Shown one piece after another: positions 6,480 through 9,887 of a DNA stretch of 9,887 nucleotides (the stretch's first letter is position 1; the number at the start of each line of letters is the position of its first letter). This DNA is from SZUA-448 sp045593785 (lineage in GTDB: Bacteria; Bacillota; Clostridia; Lachnospirales; Lachnospiraceae), in contig JAZNXH010000147.1 of assembly GCA_045593785.1 (NCBI GenBank), positions 1 through 9,887 of the forward strand, in the 5' to 3' direction. The notes under the pieces are model-generated. The model had not been told where the DNA came from. It did not search any database and saw only the letters and a list, made by a program, of their open reading frames with translations. Both the position numbers and the translations under genes were made by a program.

Positions 6480-6556
6480 ACACAAGTATTGCCCTGGCAT
6501 GTAAATCTGATTACGGTACATTGATTTGATTTACGCCCGGATACTTGTGTTTTTTT
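6480..6556 (+). ncRNA. Long bulged hairpin with T-tract in leader of DUF2798 gene (attenuator, riboswitch or small RNA)
   Basis: ACACAAGTAT (6480-6489) pairs perfectly with ATACTTGTGT (6541-6550). Moving inward, bases 6490-6492 bulge, CC(6493-6494) pairs with GG (6539-6540), T6495 faces C6538, GGC (6496-6498) pairs with GCC (6535-6537), AT (6499-6500) bulges, and GTAAATC (6501-6507) pairs with GATTTAC (6528-6534), leaving a 20-nt loop with GATTACGGTACATT. Seven Ts follow (6550-6556), so on the + strand it is a credible intrinsic terminator. A ribosome site for the next gene follows at 6564-6570. Asymmetric bulges and the large loop are more than a simple terminator needs. AAATC (6503-6507) can also pair with GATTT at 6523-6527, giving an alternative register. 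I do not recognise a known riboswitch consensus. Confidence 0.7.
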
Positions 6557-6576
6557 GTGCACTAAGGAGGATTATT

Positions 6577-7140
6577 ATGCCGAGAAACCAATTTCAGCGA
6601 ATGATATTCGCACTTATGACCGTTATTGTTACTGTTCATTCCTATGTGTTTTACAGTTTGTATGTGGTGAACGGAGAGTATTTTATGTCGATGGAAGGCG
6701 CGACCGGTGTTCTGGATGGAATCCGATTGAATGGCGGGGTCATGATGTTTGGACAGTTGTTCCCGATATGGGCTGTTGTGCTGCTTGAGTTCTGTCTTGC
6801 ATATACACTGGAATGTGTGATGGGAAGTCCATGTTCCTTTAAGCTTGCCTGCAAAGTATTTGATCCGAAGACGACGCATCCGGTGTTGTTCGAATCTGCA
6901 ATTATATGCGCAACGGTAGGTCTTATGTGCCCTGCGATGAGTTTTCTGGCAGCAATCATTTATTATCCGTATTATGCCGGATTTGACGTGTTTACACTTT
7001 TAGCAAATTGGTTAGAGCTTGTATGCTACAACTTTCCGTTTGCATTCTTTACACAGTTGTTCTTTATCCAGCCTTTGATTCGAACCTTGTTCAAGCTGGT
7101 TTTTGCAAAAGATATTAAGAATCGCAAAGAAGCGTGGTAG
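6577..7140 (+). CDS. DUF2798-type four-helix membrane protein, duplicated
   Basis: This 187-residue integral membrane protein looks like a tandem pair of DUF2798 units. The N-terminal MPRNQFQRMIFALMTVIVTVHSYVFY is typical of the Clostridia members. Hydrophobic segments lie at about 8-31, 58-80, 105-130 and 147-172; helix pairs 1-2 and 3-4 each make one unit, joined by the polar linker at 82-103. No enzyme or transporter motif is visible, and the family's function is unknown. The start at 6577 is set by AAGGAGG at 6564-6570; a longer in-frame reading from TTG 6526 would begin inside the leader hairpin and is rejected. Expression is probably governed by the hairpin and T-tract just upstream, which would need to be read through. 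It faces the - strand FAD protein gene convergently. Confidence 0.85.
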   Translation: MPRNQFQRMIFALMTVIVTVHSYVFYSLYVVNGEYFMSMEGATGVLDGIRLNGGVMMFGQLFPIWAVVLLEFCLAYTLECVMGSPCSFKLACKVFDPKTTHPVLFESAIICATVGLMCPAMSFLAAIIYYPYYAGFDVFTLLANWLELVCYNFPFAFFTQLFFIQPLIRTLFKLVFAKDIKNRKEAW

Positions 7141-7189
7141 ATTGCTCGTTTCAAAGAAAAATGAGAAATATATGATTAGATTAATGTTT

Positions 7190-7214
7190 AGAGGGGCACA
7201 AAACGTACCCCTCT
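7190..7214. terminator. Bidirectional terminator-like hairpin between convergent genes
   Basis: AGAGGGG (7190-7196) and CCCCTCT (7208-7214) make a perfect 7-bp GC-rich stem with an 11-base loop. It sits between the convergent DUF2798 and FAD protein genes, 6 bases beyond the latter's stop. Neither flank has a strong T-run (TAAGTATT on +, AAACATT on -), so termination would be weaker than at the other sites, but position favours a shared terminator. Confidence 0.6.
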
Positions 7215-7220
7215 TAAGTA

Positions 7221-8594
7221 TTAATTTATCTTTTCCAAAATATTTCTTGCAACGTGGACACCGCTTGCCGAGGCGTGGGACAGAGAGTGGGTAATGCCGC
7301 TTCCGTCACCGATGATGTAGAGACCTTCGTAGCAGGTTTCAAGTTTTTCGTTTACGTCTACTTCCATGTTATAGAACTTTACTTCTACGCCATAGAGGAG
7401 GGTGTCATCGTTTGCAGTGCCGGGTGCTACTTTGTCCAAGGCATAAATCATCTCGATGATTCCGTCGAGAATACGTTTCGGAAGGACAAGGCTTAAATCG
7501 CCGGGCGTTGCTTTTAAGGTCGGTGTGATAAAGGCTTCGTCGATACGGTTCTGGTTGGAACGCTGGCCGCGAATCAAGTCGCCAAAACGCTGAACGATAA
7601 CGCCACCGCCCAGCATGTTGCTTAAGCGGGCGATGGATTCGCCGTAGCCGTTGGAATCCTTAAAAGGCTCGGAGAAATGTTTGGCAACCAATAATGCAAA
7701 GTTCGTGTTCTCGGTCTGCTTTGCCGGATCTTCGTAGCTGTGTCCGTTTACGGTGATGATACCGTTTGTATTTTCATTCACGACGGCTCCCTTGGGATTC
7801 ATACAGAAAGTACGCACTCTGTCACCGTATTTCGGAGTCCGGTATACAATCTTACTTTCGTATAATTCGTCTGTCAGGTGTGAGAAGATTTCTGCAGGAA
7901 GCTCTACGCGGACGCCTATGTCCACACGATTGGATTTGGTAGGGATTTGTAATTCGCTGCACACCCGTTCCATCCATTTGCTGCCGATGCGGCCAACAGA
8001 AATAATGCACTGATTACACTTATAAGTTGCATCTTTGCACTTGATTTCATAACCATCGTCAAGAACAGATACGGTTTCTACGGGAGAGTCAAAGAAGAAA
8101 TCTACTTTATCCTTCAATTCAGCAAAAAGATTTTCAAGGACTACATAATTGATATCAGTTCCCAGATGGCGCACGGATGCATTCAGAAGATGTAAATCAT
8201 GCTGCATGCATTCTTTTTTGAATTTGGAGCCTGCAGTACTGTATAACTTGGTGCCTTCGCCGCCATAGCGCATATTAATGTCATCTACATAACGCATCAG
8301 ATCAAGCGCCTGCTCTTTGCCGATATACTCATATAAGGTGCCGCCAAAATCGTTTGTTATATTGTATTTGCCGTCCGAAAATGCGCCGGCACCACCAAAG
8401 CCGCTCATGATAGAACAGCTTTTGCATCCGATACAGGATTTTACCTTGTTTCCATCGATGGGGCAGTGACGTTTGTCCAGAGCGTGACCTGCCTCGAAAA
8501 CTGCAACCTTAAGTTCAGGCTTCTGTTGAACTAATTCGTACGCGGAAAAAATGCCGCCCGGTCCCGCACCGATAATGATTACATCATATCTCAT
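7221..8594 (-). CDS. FAD-dependent dehydrogenase of the COG2509 type
   Basis: This 457-residue flavoprotein probably catalyses a redox reaction in the cytoplasm; the substrate is unknown for the family. The N-terminus has the Rossmann FAD motif YDVIIIGAGPGGIFSAYEL (GxGxxG at 9-14) and an acidic residue ending the second strand (VFEAG). A family-specific segment follows: CPIDGNKVKSCIGCKSC with Cys44, Cys54, Cys57 and Cys60, then the glycine-rich GFGGAGAFSDGKYN (65-78). The C-terminus carries the second FAD contact, GLYIIGDGSGITHSLSHASASG (424-445). The Cys spacing C-x2-C-x2-C could hold metal or an Fe-S cluster. The ATG is preceded by AGGAGA (complement of 8603-8608) with 8-base spacing. It appears monocistronic, read from a near-consensus promoter with an embedded inverted repeat. 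Length and motifs are complete. Confidence 0.9.
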   Translation of the reverse strand: MRYDVIIIGAGPGGIFSAYELVQQKPELKVAVFEAGHALDKRHCPIDGNKVKSCIGCKSCSIMSGFGGAGAFSDGKYNITNDFGGTLYEYIGKEQALDLMRYVDDINMRYGGEGTKLYSTAGSKFKKECMQHDLHLLNASVRHLGTDINYVVLENLFAELKDKVDFFFDSPVETVSVLDDGYEIKCKDATYKCNQCIISVGRIGSKWMERVCSELQIPTKSNRVDIGVRVELPAEIFSHLTDELYESKIVYRTPKYGDRVRTFCMNPKGAVVNENTNGIITVNGHSYEDPAKQTENTNFALLVAKHFSEPFKDSNGYGESIARLSNMLGGGVIVQRFGDLIRGQRSNQNRIDEAFITPTLKATPGDLSLVLPKRILDGIIEMIYALDKVAPGTANDDTLLYGVEVKFYNMEVDVNEKLETCYEGLYIIGDGSGITHSLSHASASGVHVARNILEKIN

Positions 8595-8612
8595 GTCTTA
8601 ACTCTCCTAAAG

Positions 8613-8662
8613 AAATGGTTGTCCACTAAGAGTATTGTAGTCAACCATTTTTTATCTGTCAA
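8613..8662 (-). promoter_or_regulatory. Promoter with embedded inverted-repeat operator for the FAD protein gene
   Basis: On the - strand, TTGACA (complement of 8657-8662) and TACAAT (complement of 8634-8639) are 17 bp apart, an almost ideal sigma-A promoter, with the transcript starting near 8627. A perfect 9-bp inverted repeat, AAATGGTTG at 8613-8621 and CAACCATTT at 8642-8650, flanks the -10 on both sides: one arm lies in the promoter spacer and the other in the early transcript just before the ribosome site. A repressor bound there would block RNA polymerase. On the + strand the same repeat ends in TTTTTT and could also act as a terminator for antisense-direction transcription. Confidence 0.78.
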
Positions 8663-8773
8663 TGCAGATTTTCGGGACAGACAGAGGAAAGATTCGTGAA
8701 GAACAGCATCAGTTCGACGGGAATATATCGGTTGTAACAGAGCAAATATGTTGTGGGCAGATGTAGCCTAATA

Positions 8774-8782
8774 TGGTATTAT
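8774..8782 (+). promoter_or_regulatory. Candidate extended -10 promoter for CoiA-like gene
   Basis: TGGTATTAT (8774-8782) fits an extended -10 (TGnTATTAT). The nearest -35-like TTGTGG (8751-8756) is at 20-bp spacing, so it contributes little. Transcription would begin near 8789, leaving about 30 bases before ATG 8818. Confidence 0.45.
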
Positions 8783-8817
8783 GATAGCAGGAAGGGTTGG
8801 AAAGGCAAAGTATTCGT

Positions 8818-9690
8818 ATGGAACACGCAATATGGAAGAGTGAAGAGTTGACCGCGTTTGAAGTCGCAGAAGATTATTTTTATGAAAAGAAAATCCGTGA
8901 AGCAAGTTACCGGGGGGAACTTCGTTGTCCGGATCCGGAGTGTAGGAATCCGGTTTTGAAGTATTGTCACGGAGAGATAAAAGAACCATATTTTGCACAT
9001 CGGGATACTACGGAATGTGACTACTTGGAATACGAAAAGAGTAGTGGGATGTTCCGTGAGATAAGAAGAAAGTTGTATGAACATTTTGCGGGATTGGATT
9101 ATAATATCGCAATCGAGGTGAAAGTTCTGGCGCATCACTATACACCGCTTCTGTTTACCTGGGAGGATGGCAGGAAGACCGCCTTGGAACTGGGAACGAA
9201 ATCAACAAATGTGCGAGAGATAGAAGCATTGCGCAGAGAGTATAAAGAAAAAGGATTTGATGTTGTGTGGCTGGTGGTAGATGAACCGGAACGCAGTGTG
9301 ACGGAAGATCATACTTATTTTATGAAACGGTTTTGTTTGAACGAGTCGGGTAACAATTCCTTGATTGTGCTCGGATATGACGGGAACCGGGTGACACAGT
9401 ATAAGGAAGACCCGAACCGTTATTACGAAAATGAAAACGAGCTGGTTTTCTACGAGTATCCGCGTATGTTTACAAAAGAAGCCCACAGGAGTGAATTGTG
9501 CTTTGAAGATGGCAGATTGACGACGAGGGGATTTGAGGAACAGTTTACAGCCTATGTGGAAGCTAGAAAGCGGCATGCGCTCGGAATCTTTGAAGAAGAG
9601 ATACAGGAAGAGGACGAAGAGGAAGAACGCAGGGCTGCGGAGCGTAGAGCGTATTTTCAGCGGATGGAGGAAATTCGAAGGCAGCGATAG
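8818..9690 (+). CDS. CoiA-like protein with degenerate nuclease core and charged coiled-coil tail
   Basis: This 290-residue protein resembles the competence protein CoiA family (zinc-finger-like N-terminus plus a PD-(D/E)xK nuclease). The N-terminal part has Cys37, Cys42, Cys50, His61 and Cys67 in RCPDPECRNPVLKYCHGEIKEPYFAHRDTTECDY. The core is LLFTWEDGRKTALELGTKSTNVREIEALRREYKEKGFDVVWLV (111-153), aligning with the CoiA stretch that normally contains ADV and IExQ. Here the Asp position appears to be Pro110 and the Gln appears to be Gly126, with Glu124 kept; Asp117 and Lys128 might substitute. About 255-290 is a Glu/Arg-rich coiled coil. ATG 8818 follows a weakly placed GGAAAGG (8799-8805); a TTG at 8797 is an alternative. 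The role is unknown; single-stranded DNA processing is only a family-level suggestion. Confidence 0.7.
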   Translation: MEHAIWKSEELTAFEVAEDYFYEKKIREASYRGELRCPDPECRNPVLKYCHGEIKEPYFAHRDTTECDYLEYEKSSGMFREIRRKLYEHFAGLDYNIAIEVKVLAHHYTPLLFTWEDGRKTALELGTKSTNVREIEALRREYKEKGFDVVWLVVDEPERSVTEDHTYFMKRFCLNESGNNSLIVLGYDGNRVTQYKEDPNRYYENENELVFYEYPRMFTKEAHRSELCFEDGRLTTRGFEEQFTAYVEARKRHALGIFEEEIQEEDEEEERRAAERRAYFQRMEEIRRQR

Positions 9691-9739
9691 AGGGACAAAA
9701 CGGCGCAAAGAAAGACAGGAATCCCAATCTTATGTAACG

Positions 9740-9745
9740 TATAAT
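9740..9745 (+). promoter_or_regulatory. Candidate -10 box for AraC-family gene
   Basis: A perfect TATAAT stands 24 bases before the AraC start codon. No convincing -35 is present at 16-18 bp (AGGAAT at 9718-9723 is poor), so this may be an activator-dependent promoter or a chance match. Confidence 0.35.
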
Positions 9746-9768
9746 CAATCAAGAAAGGAGTGGTACCG

Positions 9769-9887
9769 ATGGAATGGGTAAAAGCAATCAACAGTGCGAT
9801 TGCGTACATGGAAGATCATCTGACGGAAGAGATTACACTTGGTGATATTGCGGAAAGTGTATATATTTCTGCATTTCATTTTCAGAG
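9769..9887 (+). CDS. AraC-family regulator, N-terminal part only (cut by window end)
   Basis: The first 39 residues, beginning MEWVKAINSAIAYMEDHL and continuing TEEITLGDIAESVYISAFHFQ, are the start of an AraC/XylS DNA-binding domain: the leading helix, then the first helix-turn-helix (about 19-39), with the typical FHFQR beginning at 36. Having the DNA-binding domain at the N-terminus matches the Rob/SoxS-like subgroup, often with a C-terminal GyrI-like effector domain, but that part lies outside the window. AAAGGAG at 9754-9760 lies 8 bases before the ATG, so the start is secure. It is 78 bp after the CoiA-like gene on the same strand. Confidence 0.9.
   Translation, partial: MEWVKAINSAIAYMEDHLTEEITLGDIAESVYISAFHFQ

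Noticed and set aside
6501..6534. Guanidine-II (mini-ykkC) riboswitch, because the loop contains ACGG
   Set aside because: That class needs two short hairpins with ACGR tetraloops; here ACGG lies inside one 20-nt loop.
7103..7294. 63-codon + strand frame across the convergent gene junction
   Set aside because: It overlaps the end of the DUF2798 gene, the hairpin and the antisense of the FAD protein; no ribosome site and no protein-like pattern.
8613..8653. + strand terminator as the main role of the AAATGGTTG/CAACCATTT repeat
   Set aside because: No + strand gene ends upstream; a near-consensus - strand promoter overlaps it, so an operator role explains it better.

Overview
The window looks like a chromosomal segment of a low-to-moderate GC Firmicute, most likely a gut-type Clostridia (Lachnospiraceae-like). 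This is an inference from strong AGGAGG-type ribosome binding sites, sigma-A-like promoters, U-tract terminators, and the flavour of the proteins (stand-alone XRE, MarR and AraC regulators, DUF2798 membrane protein, COG2509-type FAD protein). No mobile element, tRNA, rRNA or CRISPR array is visible.

Left part (1-2397, + strand): a tightly spaced run of a 5'-truncated APH-type phosphotransferase, a membrane-anchored alpha/beta hydrolase of the proline iminopeptidase type, and an S51 (dipeptidase E-like) peptidase. Spacing of 3-4 nt suggests one transcript. The set resembles a small-molecule or peptide modification and detoxification cassette.

Middle part (2398-5986, + strand): a series of regulator-led units. 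First is an XRE regulator with two C-terminal membrane helices and its own promoter, closed by a clear terminator. Next is a MarR regulator plus flavodoxin operon, whose promoter region carries two matching palindromes that are also arms of a larger inverted repeat, which is a very likely autoregulatory operator. Then come an XRE regulator with a long helical C-terminal domain and a 2H-phosphoesterase (2'-5' RNA ligase-like) gene, ended by a 9-bp terminator.

Right-middle part (5987-7214): an unrecognised 79-residue protein gene, then a strong promoter followed by a leader of about 125 nt. The leader holds a long bulged hairpin ending in seven Ts, just before a gene for a four-helix duplicated DUF2798 membrane protein. 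This leader RNA (attenuator, riboswitch or small RNA) is the most promising undescribed element in the window.

Right part: on the - strand, a COG2509-type FAD-dependent dehydrogenase with a cysteine cluster, read from a near-consensus promoter whose -10 lies inside a perfect 9-bp inverted repeat (probable operator). On the + strand follow a CoiA-like protein whose nuclease core seems to have lost key residues and whose tail is a charged coiled coil, and the first 39 codons of an AraC-family regulator cut by the window end.
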